Positions 15,497-23,863 of a stretch of 64,000 nt of DNA are shown piece by piece. Below the pieces are notes generated by a model, which was not told the DNA's origin, did not search any database, and saw only the letters and a list, made by a program, of their open reading frames with translations. Every line of letters begins with the position of its first letter. The stretch's first letter is position 1. The position numbers and the translations under genes were made by a program. Source of the stretch: a virus; the IMG/VR virus record IMGVR_UViG_3300044692_000050, positions 1 to 64,000 of that record. One strand, 5' to 3'.

Positions 15497-16092
15497 CAGT
15501 GCCGCCCGCTGCGGGCCGAGCCGCCGCCGAAGCTCCCGCTGCGGCTGGACGACCTGGATCCGCTTGAGGTGCCGGTCCGGGATGTACGGTTGGAGGTTCC
15601 GGTGCGGGCGCTGCCGCCCCCGTACTTGCGGCCCGTCGAGCCGAACGAGGTGCCGGAGCCGAACCGGGTCTTGCCGCCGAGCTTCGTGCCGCGGACGGTG
15701 CTGCCGTTCGAACCCCGGTAGGTGGCCTTGCGGGTCAGAGTGGTGATCGCGGAGCGGTGCGAGGCGCCGAACGACCGCTGCCGGGTCACGTACACCGTGC
15801 GGACACGAGCCGGGACGTAGGTGTCGTAATAGGCGGGGCTGTCGTAGTACGGGTAGTACTCCTCAAGCCAGCTGACAGGCATCGGCGCCGGGTGCCACGA
15901 CGGCGGGCACAGGCCCGCCCGCTCGAGCGCGATGGCCTCGGCGGGTGAGTCGACGTAGTAGCACTGGCCGTTGGCGCCGTAGGCAGCGGGGGCGTAGGTG
16001 ACGGGCTGGCCTGAGCCTCCGCAGGCGGTCAGGGTTGCTGCCGTCGCCGCGATCATGACGGCCAGGGCGAGGGGTCTGGTGATGATCTTCAT
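15496..16092 (-). CDS. lipoprotein with Ser/Gly-rich tail
   Basis: This 198-residue protein has a lipoprotein signal (basic start, hydrophobic core, lipobox LTACGG near residue 24). A Tyr/Pro-rich region (EEYYPYYDSPAYYDTYVPA) follows, then a long Ser/Gly/Arg/Thr-rich tail that is probably disordered. It should be anchored outside the membrane. A cell-surface role such as superinfection exclusion is possible but only a guess. Confidence 0.75.
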   Translation of the reverse strand: MKIITRPLALAVMIAATAATLTACGGSGQPVTYAPAAYGANGQCYYVDSPAEAIALERAGLCPPSWHPAPMPVSWLEEYYPYYDSPAYYDTYVPARVRTVYVTRQRSFGASHRSAITTLTRKATYRGSNGSTVRGTKLGGKTRFGSGTSFGSTGRKYGGGSARTGTSNRTSRTGTSSGSRSSSRSGSFGGGSARSGRH

Positions 16093-16136
16093 GGTCGGTC
16101 GGTTCTCCTTGTCGGTGATGTCTGTTGCGTTTCGGG

Positions 16137-16445
16137 TCAGGCAGCCCGGTCCTGCCCGGACAGGGACCGGGGGGAAGGGGCCGGAAGGTAGCCAGCACGC
16201 CTGCACTCGCCCGCGATGAGGTCCAGGAGCCTGCGGAACGACTCCTCAACCGGATCCGCGTCACGGGGCACCGGCCGCAGCCGCTCGAGTTCCAGCTGGT
16301 GCACCTCATGGGAGTGCTCCCCGTGGCGGCGGCGGTGCTCGGCGGCGGCGTGAGCTTTCCTGCACGGATCGCACGGCGGGGTCTTGCACCTGATGTGGGC
16401 CTGGTAGCCGGGGTCGGTGCCGTGCGGCTTGCGAAGGTCGGTCAT
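16137..16445 (-). CDS. actinophage small protein, unknown
   Basis: This 102-residue basic protein carries HGTDPGYQAHIRCKTPPCDPC, a Cys-containing motif recurrent in short actinophage proteins and likely a zinc or DNA-binding element. Its ATG overlaps the upstream TGA by one base. Confidence 0.75.
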   Translation of the reverse strand: MTDLRKPHGTDPGYQAHIRCKTPPCDPCRKAHAAAEHRRRHGEHSHEVHQLELERLRPVPRDADPVEESFRRLLDLIAGECRRAGYLPAPSPRSLSGQDRAA

Positions 16446-16747
16446 CACGCCACCCCCTCCGGGTCGGCGGTGCGGTGCGGGTGCTCGCGGCTCTCCCACT
16501 CGGCGCGGATGCGGCGGTACTCCTCACCCGGCCCGCTGCCCGAACCGGGCCGGGCGGTCCTGCCGAGAGGAGTCACCTTCGCCTCGGTCGGACGCCAGCC
16601 CTGAGCGCGGAACTTGGTCAGGAACTCGCCGGCCATCACGTCAGCGTCGGGCACGTCCTCGCCTGCGCGGATCGCGGCGTCACGCTCCCGGATGCGGTAG
16701 GCCAGGGCGTCGACGGCAGCTCTGGTCTCGCGGTCGAGGTCGGTCAT
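16445..16747 (-). CDS. small protein, unknown
   Basis: This 100-residue charged protein starts MTDLDRETRAAVDALAYRIR. It is coupled upstream to the DUF5131 gene by four bases. No domain was recognised. Confidence 0.65.
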   Translation of the reverse strand: MTDLDRETRAAVDALAYRIRERDAAIRAGEDVPDADVMAGEFLTKFRAQGWRPTEAKVTPLGRTARPGSGSGPGEEYRRIRAEWESREHPHRTADPEGVA

Positions 16748-17607
16748 CGGGTCACCGCCTCGCGCGGGAACTCGCGGATGCGGAGGTCTTCGGGCCACGC
16801 GTCCCAGTCGGCACCATGCGCGCCCGCCCCGTGCTCTCGGCCGAGGATCGCGCCGAGCTGCTTGCAGAAGAACGGAACATCGGCGGCGGCACACTGATCC
16901 CGCAGCGACCGGAGCCACGCGAGCTCACATGGCCGGGCGCCCGGCCCGGACTCTCCGCCCGCGATGACCCATCCGATCCCGCCACGAGGTTCAAGGGCGG
17001 CGCCGACGAGCAGTGAGGCAAGCATCCGGATCGGCCCGAGCAGCGGCTCGGCACTGATGAAGCGCACGGCGGCCGGGGTGTCGAGCAGCGCCTCAATGCG
17101 CAGGTCGAACCGCTTCTCATCCTCGGCGCTGATGCCGAGGTGAACGTTCGGCAGCGGCCACGGCGTGCCCTCAAGCGGCATGTTGTTCCGCTCGCCAGCC
17201 TCGGTGATCAGAGCATGGAAGCGGGGTGAGGTCAGCAGCGACCGGAGCCGGCCGTGGCGCTTGGTCAGCACCTGGTACGTGTGATGCGGCGTCATCGCCA
17301 TGATCAGGAAGACTCGCGCGATGAACTCGTCAGGCACGTCGGCGTGGAACAGGTCGGACATGCTGTTGACGAAGATCCGGCGCGGCTTGCGCCAGCGCAG
17401 CGGGATGCCGAGCGCGTCCGGGTGGACCGTCAGGCCGAAGCCCGGCCCGCTGGTGCGCGGGTCGCCGTCGCGCTGGTACTTCGCCTGCCCCATGCCCTTG
17501 AGTCGCTTGGCCATCGTCAGCGCGTAGCAGTGATCGCAGCCGGGGCTGATCCGGTCGCAGCCGGTGGTGGGGTTCCAGACGGCCTCAGTCCACTGTATGC
17601 CGGTCAT
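16744..17607 (-). CDS. DUF5131 (phage Gp37/Gp68-like) protein
   Basis: This 287-residue protein matches the phage Gp37/Gp68 family: IQWTEAVWNPTTGCDRISPGCDHCYA at the N-terminus, VNSMSDLFH, YQVLTKR, LGISAEDE, and VIAGGESGPGARP near the end. The C-x6-C-x2-C cluster resembles a radical-SAM iron-sulfur site, and the family is predicted to be radical-SAM-like. The real reaction is unknown. It is common in actinophages and their prophages and lies here in a run of coupled leftward genes. Confidence 0.9.
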   Translation of the reverse strand: MTGIQWTEAVWNPTTGCDRISPGCDHCYALTMAKRLKGMGQAKYQRDGDPRTSGPGFGLTVHPDALGIPLRWRKPRRIFVNSMSDLFHADVPDEFIARVFLIMAMTPHHTYQVLTKRHGRLRSLLTSPRFHALITEAGERNNMPLEGTPWPLPNVHLGISAEDEKRFDLRIEALLDTPAAVRFISAEPLLGPIRMLASLLVGAALEPRGGIGWVIAGGESGPGARPCELAWLRSLRDQCAAADVPFFCKQLGAILGREHGAGAHGADWDAWPEDLRIREFPREAVTR

Positions 17608-17867
17608 TCGGTCACCTCCGCAGGGTCGTCGGGGATCTCCAGCCCTCCAGGGGCCTGCCAGCCGATGCCGATCATCAGGTTCACGATCCGCAGCGACACC
17701 ACGGGCAGGGACGTGTCCACGATGGGCGCGTAGCCGTTGCGGGCGCAGAACGCGGCTGTCTTGGCGTGGGCGTCGATCAGGTCGGTGATCTCCTGGGCGG
17801 CGAAAGCGATGGGGTCGACGCCTGCGGAGGAGGCGATCTTGGCGCGCTCGTCGGCGGGGTAGGTCAT
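17604..17867 (-). CDS. small protein, unknown
   Basis: This 87-residue protein has a helical N-terminal half (AAQEITDLIDAHAKTAAFCA) and a hydrophobic C-terminal half. It is coupled to its neighbours by four-base overlaps. Confidence 0.65.
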   Translation of the reverse strand: MTYPADERAKIASSAGVDPIAFAAQEITDLIDAHAKTAAFCARNGYAPIVDTSLPVVSLRIVNLMIGIGWQAPGGLEIPDDPAEVTE

Positions 17868-18247
17868 GATCCCTCCGGGTTGTCTTTGGTAAGGCCGAGG
17901 GCCTCGCGTGCTTTCGCAGCCCCGCGCTTGGCGGTCTCCGCGCTCGGCTTGTCAGTGCCGGAGGTGAACGGGCACGATCCGGGCTGGTGCCGCTGGCCGC
18001 AGGCCTGATGCAGCGGCAGCCGCTTGCCGACCTTGCCCGGCCCGCGCTGCGGCTCCCGGCCTGCGGTGATCCCGAGATAGCGCTGGACGATCACCGAGGC
18101 GTCCGAGGCGACGTAGCGGTTGCACGCGCCTCCGAGGGCAGCGAGGATGAGCAGGGCGTCGGCGTCGTCCCGCTTGCCCTTGTGGGCGTCCTCAGGCTGC
18201 CCGCAGGTCCCGCAGGCTTCGATCGCCCGTTGCTTCGCGGCGTCCAT
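17864..18247 (-). CDS. cysteine-containing protein, unknown
   Basis: This 127-residue protein has an N-terminal CGTCGQPEDAH knuckle and a second site HQACGQRHQPGSC. It may be a zinc-binding replication accessory, since it is coupled to replication-type genes upstream, but no function is known. Confidence 0.65.
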   Translation of the reverse strand: MDAAKQRAIEACGTCGQPEDAHKGKRDDADALLILAALGGACNRYVASDASVIVQRYLGITAGREPQRGPGKVGKRLPLHQACGQRHQPGSCPFTSGTDKPSAETAKRGAAKAREALGLTKDNPEGS

Positions 18248-18381
18248 CAGCGGGGTTCTTCCTCGGGCCAGTCGTCGTCGGCGGCCCCGTCCCGGTCGGC
18301 GAGCCAGCGGCGCAAGGCGGGCGGGTCGTCGGGGAGTCGCGCCCAGCGGGACATCGCGGGGTCTTCGCCGAAGCCGTTCAT
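18247..18381 (-). CDS. 44-residue protein, unknown
   Basis: MNGFGEDPAMSRWARLPDD begins a 44-residue frame that fills the gap between two genes, overlapping one by one base and the other by four. That packing is the main evidence for it. Confidence 0.55.
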   Translation of the reverse strand: MNGFGEDPAMSRWARLPDDPPALRRWLADRDGAADDDWPEEEPR

Positions 18382-18875
18382 GCTGCCGGGTCCTCATCTG
18401 CGGCTTCGCGGGCGGCGCGGGACTCGGCCGCTTGCTGAAGCGCCTTGTCCTGCGGGGTGGGCACGTGGGGAATTGGCAGCGCGGCGCGGGCTTCGGCCCA
18501 CGTAGGCGGCGGGTCGTCCTCGCGGACTGGAGTGGTGATTGCTTTCGGGATGGCCCTGCCGTCCGCGATGGCCCGAAGTTCGGCCTTGAGCGTCTCGCGG
18601 AAGCGGACCGGATTGTCGGCATCCTCAGGCGGCGGTGCCGGGACGATCTCGCGGGCGAGGCGTTCGCGGCGCATGGCCTTGACGCGGGTCCGGACGTCAG
18701 CCGGCATGATCCACTCGCGGGACTCGCGGTAGTAGTCGGCGACGGCGGCTCTAGCGTCCGCGAAAGACAGGTCGCCGATGAGGGCCTGCCAGGTCTGCCG
18801 GTCGGTCAGCCCGAGCTTGCGGCGATCGACGCTGGCGATGATCTCCAGCAGGTCCCACACTTCGTCGCTGTTCAC
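18378..18875 (-). CDS. phage replication accessory protein (possible loader)
   Basis: This 165-residue protein (VWDLLEIIASVDRRKLGLTD, WQALIGDLSFADARAAVADY, WIMPADVRTRVKAMRRERLA) resembles the short protein often encoded next to phage replication organisers. A helicase-loader role is inferred from position only. It is coupled by four bases to the replication protein at 18872-19798. Confidence 0.65.
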   Translation of the reverse strand: MNSDEVWDLLEIIASVDRRKLGLTDRQTWQALIGDLSFADARAAVADYYRESREWIMPADVRTRVKAMRRERLAREIVPAPPPEDADNPVRFRETLKAELRAIADGRAIPKAITTPVREDDPPPTWAEARAALPIPHVPTPQDKALQQAAESRAAREAADEDPAA

Positions 18876-19798
18876 GTGATCACGCTTCCTTGGATGGTTC
18901 CGGGCGGGTTGCCTTCGCGCTGCCGGCGGTCAAGCTCGCGCAGCTGCGCCACATCGGCGCGGCGCTGGTCGGCGGCTGACCCAGGCCGGCCACCGACTGT
19001 CGGCGGCGATGCACGCGATGCCATGAGTCGCCTGTGGGAGTCGGCGATCCACTTCTGCCACGGCTCGACCCAGGACTTTTTCTTCTTGCCCTCGCCCTTG
19101 AAATGCCGTTTGAACTGGGTTGTCTCGAAGTCGAGATCAAGGCCGGGGTGTGTCGAGTGTGCCCATCTGCGCATGGCATCGGAGGGCTGGAAGTCGTCGG
19201 GGACTTCGGTGTAAGCCGGCTGAGGTGCATTGGGCACGGCGTGCGCTCGCGCGACCTCCCTGCCACCTGCTCCATGCAACCTGCCACCTGCAACATAAAG
19301 AAGCGCTGACTGCGCTGCGCCCGGCTCGGGTTCGTCTGTGCGTGGCGCATACTCGTCTGCGCGAGACTCGGACGAGTCGTCTCCGGGTTGGGAATCATCC
19401 GGTTTAGGCGCTGATGGCCTAGGTGGCGGCTCGGGGTCGTCGGTGCCGGGCGCAGGGGGTTCGGGAAGCCGGCTCTTGACCTTCTCGGGTTCCAGGCGCT
19501 GGTGCTTGGGAAGCTTCGGCAGGTGCAGATACGGATCGCCGTCGACCTCATACGGGACCACTGCACCGAGCGCGGGACTTGCCAGTTCATCAAGCAGCTT
19601 GGCGATGACTGCGGCGTCGATGTCGTCGTCGTAGGAGAAGATCTGGCCCTTGATCCATTGCGGATCGCCGTTCAGGCGGGCGTGTTCATCGGCGAGGTTC
19701 CATAGGCCGATGTACAGCAGGCGAGCGTCACGCGATGTGCGTTTCGCGAGCTTCCTGTCATCCCAGAACTCAGGCTTGACGCTCCTGATACGGGCCAA
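18872..19798 (-). CDS. phage replication initiation protein
   Basis: This 308-residue protein begins ARIRSVKPEFWDDRKLAKRT then ARLLYIGLWNLADEHARLNG, the N-terminal winged-helix signature of phage replisome organisers. A disordered Pro/Asp/Glu-rich linker (about residues 115-190) leads to a C-terminal part with FKGEGKKKKSWVEPWQKW. The start is TTG, chosen because ARIRS is the usual N-terminus and GGAAGG lies upstream. It heads a leftward run of tightly coupled genes. A second, different replication locus lies at 36.7-38.6 kb. Confidence 0.85.
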   Translation of the reverse strand: MARIRSVKPEFWDDRKLAKRTSRDARLLYIGLWNLADEHARLNGDPQWIKGQIFSYDDDIDAAVIAKLLDELASPALGAVVPYEVDGDPYLHLPKLPKHQRLEPEKVKSRLPEPPAPGTDDPEPPPRPSAPKPDDSQPGDDSSESRADEYAPRTDEPEPGAAQSALLYVAGGRLHGAGGREVARAHAVPNAPQPAYTEVPDDFQPSDAMRRWAHSTHPGLDLDFETTQFKRHFKGEGKKKKSWVEPWQKWIADSHRRLMASRASPPTVGGRPGSAADQRRADVAQLRELDRRQREGNPPGTIQGSVIT

Positions 19799-19923
19799 CC
19801 CCCGGCCGCCTTCCGTCCTCGGTGCTGCTTGTTCCGGCCGGACGGCAGGCGCCCGGCGTCAATCTGTGACGCTAGTCATGATCCTACATCATGTCTAGCT
19901 AACATGTGAAGCTGTCGCGATCT

Positions 19924-19941
19924 TCTAGCATGCGTGCTAGA
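19924..19941. promoter_or_regulatory. inverted repeat overlapping a promoter
   Basis: TCTAGCA, a four-base centre and TGCTAGA form a perfect 7-bp dyad. It overlaps a possible -10 TAGACT (19938-19943) of the rightward gene at 19996. Related CTAG-containing halves (GTCTAGCTAACATGT) lie 20-25 bp to the left. Confidence 0.55.
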
Positions 19942-19995
19942 CTTAATGCCACGCATGACTTGGCATCGTGTTGCCGGGTCACCGATGATGAGAGG

Positions 19996-20253
19996 GTGAG
20001 CGACGTGGTGGACGACCTTCTTGCGGCAGTTGCGACCGCCCGTGAGAGCCGGGCTGCCCATGAGAAGGACCACCAGCGCGTCATCGACCTGCTCATCGAC
20101 GTGCGCCGTCAGCGCGGTGGCGAGCTGGGGCCGGCCGATCTCGAGGAGATGATCGGCAAGTACATGGACCGGGCCACGATCAGCCGCAAGACGGCCCCGG
20201 CCTTCGATGGCAAGCCGCCGCACAAGCGAACGCGCCGCCCGGCCCGCTCCTAG
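19996..20253 (+). CDS. small HTH-like protein
   Basis: This 85-residue protein has a helical N-terminus (VSDVVDDLLAAVATARESRA) and a possible HTH near the end (GPADLEEMIGKYMDRATISR). The GTG start overlaps the TGA of a 14-codon frame (GTGA). It faces away from the replication gene across a dyad, so it is a candidate repressor of that operon. Confidence 0.6.
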   Translation: MSDVVDDLLAAVATARESRAAHEKDHQRVIDLLIDVRRQRGGELGPADLEEMIGKYMDRATISRKTAPAFDGKPPHKRTRRPARS

Positions 20254-20342
20254 CTTCTCGCTGCCGCCATCCCTGACCCCCGAACGCACGCTGAGGCCAC
20301 AGCCCGTACTGATGGCTGTGGCCTCGCTGCACGTCCAGGTGG

Positions 20343-20576
20343 TCAAGCGGCGTCACCCGCTTCCACGTCCCGCCGCGGCGCGAACAGGTCGACCATCCAC
20401 CCGTCCCCGTCCGCCTGCACCTTTGCCCGGGTGACCTGTGCGTCCCCGTGAAGTCCCGCCTCATCCAGCAGGGCGATCGCCAGGGCCTCGTCCCCGAGGT
20501 GGGTAGCCAGTACTGCGGTGACTTCTCCGCGGTCCCGGGACAGGAGGGTTCGGGGGATGGCCGGTCGGCCGTCCAC
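20343..20576 (-). CDS. small protein, unknown
   Basis: This 77-residue protein is the last gene of the long coupled operon that begins at 27874. Its GTG overlaps the upstream TAG by one base. It is mixed helix and strand (GDEALAIALLDEAGLHGDAQ) with no known domain. Confidence 0.6.
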   Translation of the reverse strand: MDGRPAIPRTLLSRDRGEVTAVLATHLGDEALAIALLDEAGLHGDAQVTRAKVQADGDGWMVDLFAPRRDVEAGDAA

Positions 20577-20800
20577 TATGCGGCCCTCCTGATCTCGGCA
20601 GCGGTGAACAGCTCCCCCTGGACCATCGGCCCGGGAACGGCAGCGAGGACAGGGGAGACGGACACGATCCGCTCGTTCCTCCAGCAGCCCCGCGTCAGGC
20701 ACGAGAGGTACCCGCCGACCGCCGGGCGTGCCTGTGCCCCGTTCTGGTGCCCGCAGGCGAGGTGTGCGACCCAGAAGGGGTTCGGGGGTCCGGGGGGCAT
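20576..20800 (-). CDS. small Cys/His protein
   Basis: This 74-residue protein has VAHLACGHQNGA and LSCLTRGC, a likely zinc-binding set. It is coupled to the methyltransferase upstream by a one-base overlap (TGATG). Confidence 0.6.
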   Translation of the reverse strand: MPPGPPNPFWVAHLACGHQNGAQARPAVGGYLSCLTRGCWRNERIVSVSPVLAAVPGPMVQGELFTAAEIRRAA

Positions 20801-21546
20801 CACGATGCCTCCAGGACCATCTGGGACAGGCGCTTGGCTGCGGCCTCGGCGTGCGGCTCGTGGAGCTCGATCCCGATGGCGCGGCGGCCGGACTGCCGGG
20901 CAGCGTCCAGCGTGGAGCCGCTTCCGGCGAACGGGTCGAGGATTAGGCCACGGGGTGGGCAGGCGTAGGAGATCAGCGGCGAGAGGATGCCTAGCGGCTT
21001 CTCCGTCTTATGAATGGCCCGGCCTTGCAGGTTCCGCACCCGGACTACGGAGCGCATCATGCGTTCGGAGGTCTGCTGCACTTCGCGGGCGTGAATATCG
21101 CCGCGATGGTCGCCGCCCGCCCGGCTGCGGTACATTGTCGCCGAACGTGGAGCGCCGGCCTCCAGGGGAACCTCGCGCCATACTCTGCGCCACTCGCCCT
21201 GATACCAGTGCGTAGCCTGCTCGTGGACGCGCTTGAAGCGATCCCGGTCAAAGCCGGAGCCGTTCTCCTTCTCCCAGATCACGTCCTGTGAGAACTTCCA
21301 GCGCGAGGCCTTGAACTCGGCCCCGTGCTCGAGGTACATCCGCAGCGACCCGAAACACCACAGCGACCGGGCATGCCGGGCGGCAACATCGAGCCAGCCC
21401 TCCGGCCAGACGTCCCACGCCAGCGACGTCTCTCCGCAAGGCGGGTCGGCCACGATCAGGTCCGGCTTCACGCCTAGCGCGGGCAGCACCTCGCGCATGT
21501 CCCCGAGGTAGAGCGCGGCCAGCTCGTCCTCGTAGTAAGCCTTCAC
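20800..21546 (-). CDS. DNA methyltransferase with DPPC motif
   Basis: This 248-residue protein has the beta-class methyltransferase layout: catalytic motif IV first (DLIVADPPCGETSLAWD), then a variable target region, then KTEKPLGI, LDPFAGSGST and AIGIELHEPH as the SAM site. The expected DPPY reads DPPC; the codon is TGC. The aromatic residue normally stacks on the flipped base, so activity may be altered or lost. GTG start overlapping the upstream stop (GTGA). It is the second orphan DNA methyltransferase in the window. Confidence 0.88.
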   Translation of the reverse strand: MKAYYEDELAALYLGDMREVLPALGVKPDLIVADPPCGETSLAWDVWPEGWLDVAARHARSLWCFGSLRMYLEHGAEFKASRWKFSQDVIWEKENGSGFDRDRFKRVHEQATHWYQGEWRRVWREVPLEAGAPRSATMYRSRAGGDHRGDIHAREVQQTSERMMRSVVRVRNLQGRAIHKTEKPLGILSPLISYACPPRGLILDPFAGSGSTLDAARQSGRRAIGIELHEPHAEAAAKRLSQMVLEAS

Positions 21547-21713
21547 GCCGCCTCCCTGAACTCTGCGGGTGCCACGTGCTCGAGCAGGGCCTGGATGGCC
21601 GCGTACATGCCTCCTGCAAGCTCCCGCTCGTCGTCGGCGTCGGAGTAGTACGGGCCTGCCTGCCACTCGTCCGCGGCGGCCTTGAGCCTGGCGAGGAGGT
21701 GCTCGGGGATCAT
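21543..21713 (-). CDS. 56-residue protein, unknown
   Basis: MIPEHLLARLKAAADEW begins a short acidic helical protein. It is supported by four-base overlaps with genes on both sides. Confidence 0.6.
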   Translation of the reverse strand: MIPEHLLARLKAAADEWQAGPYYSDADDERELAGGMYAAIQALLEHVAPAEFREAA

Positions 21714-22183
21714 GTGCCACCTCGCAAGGGCTCGATAGCGGTAGAGGTGGGATGCCGCGGCGGGTTATCGGTGTGCGCCTGCGCGGCCTTGTCAACGCCG
21801 TCAGGGTCGCCCGGTCCCGCGGTCCAGTCGCAGTCCTGGCGGCTGAGGCAGCGGGCCGTAGCGGTGAGCTCAAAGCCGCCCGGAACGCCTGCGGGGACGG
21901 CGGCGGTCCTGGCTTGCCGCGGTCTCGCCGGGGACTTGCGGGCAGCCTTGGCCGCCGCAGCGCGCCACTCAGCGCCGCTGAGGCCCCTGGAACCGGCGCC
22001 AGGCTCGCTGGCTCGCACAGACGAGCCTGGCGCACGGGTCTGGGCCCGCCCCCGGACCGCAGGTGCGGTCTCCGAGGGCGGGGTCCCGCCCGGGTCTGAC
22101 CCCCCCGGGCGGGACGACGGGACCTGGCAGGCAGTCCCGGCGTATTCAGTTGTCGCGCCTGCCAGGTCGTCTCGGTTGCTCAC
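21710..22183 (-). CDS. low-complexity protein, unknown
   Basis: This 157-residue protein is rich in Pro, Ala, Gly and Arg and is probably disordered except for a short basic helix (WRAAAAKAARKSPARPRQAR). It keeps the coupled-operon spacing, which argues that it is translated. Confidence 0.55.
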   Translation of the reverse strand: MSNRDDLAGATTEYAGTACQVPSSRPGGSDPGGTPPSETAPAVRGRAQTRAPGSSVRASEPGAGSRGLSGAEWRAAAAKAARKSPARPRQARTAAVPAGVPGGFELTATARCLSRQDCDWTAGPGDPDGVDKAAQAHTDNPPRHPTSTAIEPLRGGT

Positions 22184-22506
22184 GACGTCCCTCCGTCACT
22201 GAGGGACCCCAGGTATTCGCGTTCGTAGCGGTACCGGGTCTTGCGCGTGATGCCGACCTCCTCGGCCGCCTCGGCTGGCTCCACGCCCTGGCGGCGGAGC
22301 TTGTCGTAAAGGGCTTGCCGTGCGATGCGGTCTTCGGACCTGCGGGCACCTCCCCGGTTGGGGATGGGCTGGTTCCACTGGCCCGCCTGCTCAGGCGTCC
22401 AGCCCGGGATGCCCTGGTACCTGTAGCCGCCGCCCAGCTCGAGGTGGCTGGCGGAGTTCTGGCCCATGGTGGATCCGATGGAGCGGATCCTGCCGGTGCG
22501 GGTCAC
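22180..22506 (-). CDS. HTH protein, phage-type
   Basis: This 108-residue protein ends in a probable HTH: RQALYDKLRRQGVEPAEAAE then VGITRKTRYRYEREYLG. GTG start overlapping the upstream stop. DNA binding is likely; the target is unknown. Confidence 0.65.
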   Translation of the reverse strand: MTRTGRIRSIGSTMGQNSASHLELGGGYRYQGIPGWTPEQAGQWNQPIPNRGGARRSEDRIARQALYDKLRRQGVEPAEAAEEVGITRKTRYRYEREYLGSLSDGGTS

Positions 22507-22781
22507 GAGGCCCTCCTGCGACGGTAGACAGGCTCGGGAATGGTGATCATGGAGTCCATCTCGATCTCGGACAGGGCGTATGCCTCGTCGTCGTCGAGCG
22601 GCTCTCCGTCCTCGGCTAGCGCGGGGACGCGCCGGGGTCTGCTGCGGGCGTTCCAGGCCCGGCCGAGGCGGCGGAGCATGGCATCCCGGAACCGCCCGAG
22701 AGGCACGTCGCCGCCCGCGAAGACAGTGGCCAGCGCGATCATGATGATGGCGGCGAGCATGAGCCATACGCCGGGGTTCAC
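22503..22781 (-). CDS. single-pass membrane protein
   Basis: This 92-residue protein has one N-terminal membrane helix (residues 4-24) and an acidic soluble tail (GEPLDDDEAYALSEIEMDS). GTG start. It is the first of three adjacent membrane genes. Confidence 0.65.
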   Translation of the reverse strand: MNPGVWLMLAAIIMIALATVFAGGDVPLGRFRDAMLRRLGRAWNARSRPRRVPALAEDGEPLDDDEAYALSEIEMDSMITIPEPVYRRRRAS

Positions 22782-22924
22782 GAGGTCTCACCCCGTTCCA
22801 TGAGCCACGCGCGGCGTTCCCGTCGCCTGCCGAGCGCGGAAGCGCCCAGGAGGGCCAGGGAGAGCGCCAGGGTGCCCGCTGCGGCCACGAGAGACCAGAA
22901 GACGGTGTTCGGTGCCTGCTTCAT
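22778..22924 (-). CDS. small membrane protein
   Basis: This 48-residue protein has one membrane helix (FWSLVAAAGTLALSLALLGA) followed by a basic tail. It overlaps both neighbours by four bases. Confidence 0.6.
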   Translation of the reverse strand: MKQAPNTVFWSLVAAAGTLALSLALLGASALGRRRERRAWLMERGETS

Positions 22925-23034
22925 GACTTGCCCCCCAGGCGGAACGCGAAGGCCAGGAGGAATATCCCGCCCGCGAAGCAGAGGGCGGCGAGGGCGATGC
23001 CGATGGCGAGGTGTGCGGCAATCCAGGCGGTCAC
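22921..23034 (-). CDS. 37-residue membrane protein
   Basis: GTG start; almost the whole chain is hydrophobic (IAAHLAIGIALAALCFAGGI), one or two membrane helices, ending GGKS. Supported by four-base overlaps on both sides. Confidence 0.55.
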   Translation of the reverse strand: MTAWIAAHLAIGIALAALCFAGGIFLLAFAFRLGGKS

Positions 23035-23339
23035 GTGCGCCTCCCTGGTGCCTCGCGTACGACCTGCTCGGCGGCGAAGGCGATGATGACGCTCAGGTCA
23101 GCGGCACTGATGGCCGGGAGCCTGTCTCCGACACAGGCGAGGAACTGGCCTGCCGCCATCAGGACGCGCCCGGCGAGCGCCCGGTCCTCCGGGAACTGCT
23201 CGGCCACCGTTCCGGCGAGATGCTCGGCGACGGGGAGGAGGTAAGCGGCTTCCGGGTTGTTCCTGCGATCGCGGGCGATGGCGAGTGCCTGGTCGGTGCT
23301 CGCGTTGAGAGCGGTCCTGTATCCGGCGAAGTCGTTCAT
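23031..23339 (-). CDS. small helical protein
   Basis: This 102-residue alanine-rich helical protein (STDQALAIARDRRNN, AISAADLSVIIAFAAEQVVR) has no recognised domain and lies between the HNH gene and the membrane genes. Confidence 0.65.
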   Translation of the reverse strand: MNDFAGYRTALNASTDQALAIARDRRNNPEAAYLLPVAEHLAGTVAEQFPEDRALAGRVLMAAGQFLACVGDRLPAISAADLSVIIAFAAEQVVREAPGRRT

Positions 23340-23863
23340 GCGACCAGCCCCTCAGGTGCCACGTCCAGCCAGCGCCCGTCGCAGGACGGCCACATCTGCA
23401 GGCCGCCCGCGTCGGCCTCCAGGTGGACCAGGACGCTGATGGTTCCCGGCAGGATCGTGGCGCGCGGGATGATCAGCCCTTCGGCCTCGGCCTCGCGCCG
23501 CTTCGTCGTGTGCACCTTGCGGTGGCAGTCGGCGCAGATCCTGACCCCGTTGCAGGCGCAGTCCGTGTGCGGCCTACCATCGCCGCCAACACCCTTGAGG
23601 CGCCGATGGTGACGCTGGAGGTCCCGCGCCCATCCGCAGTGGATGCACCAGGGGTCGCGGGCGTCGATGAGGGCGGCCACGGCCTGCGGGAAGTAGTCAC
23701 CCCGGCCCGAGGTGGCCCGCTTCGCCGGCGCGCTCCTGGCCTCTCTCGTCCTTGCTGCCGGGAGGGAGGAGGGGAAGGGTGTCCGGGTGATCTGGCCTCG
23801 CGGGAGATAGGCACTCCGGGCGGGCAATGTTGAATTCCATGCGCGGGGGCGGTCGCCGGTCAT
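23336..23863 (-). CDS. HNH endonuclease
   Basis: This 175-residue protein has an HNH core: CIHCG, then LQRHHRRLKGVGGDG, then CNGVRICADCHRKVH, with zinc-binding Cys pairs around the His pair. A basic N-terminus precedes it and a beta-rich region follows. Such nucleases cut DNA during recombination, replication or packaging. It is coupled into the operon that also encodes RecT and an exonuclease. Confidence 0.88.
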   Translation of the reverse strand: MTGDRPRAWNSTLPARSAYLPRGQITRTPFPSSLPAARTREARSAPAKRATSGRGDYFPQAVAALIDARDPWCIHCGWARDLQRHHRRLKGVGGDGRPHTDCACNGVRICADCHRKVHTTKRREAEAEGLIIPRATILPGTISVLVHLEADAGGLQMWPSCDGRWLDVAPEGLVA

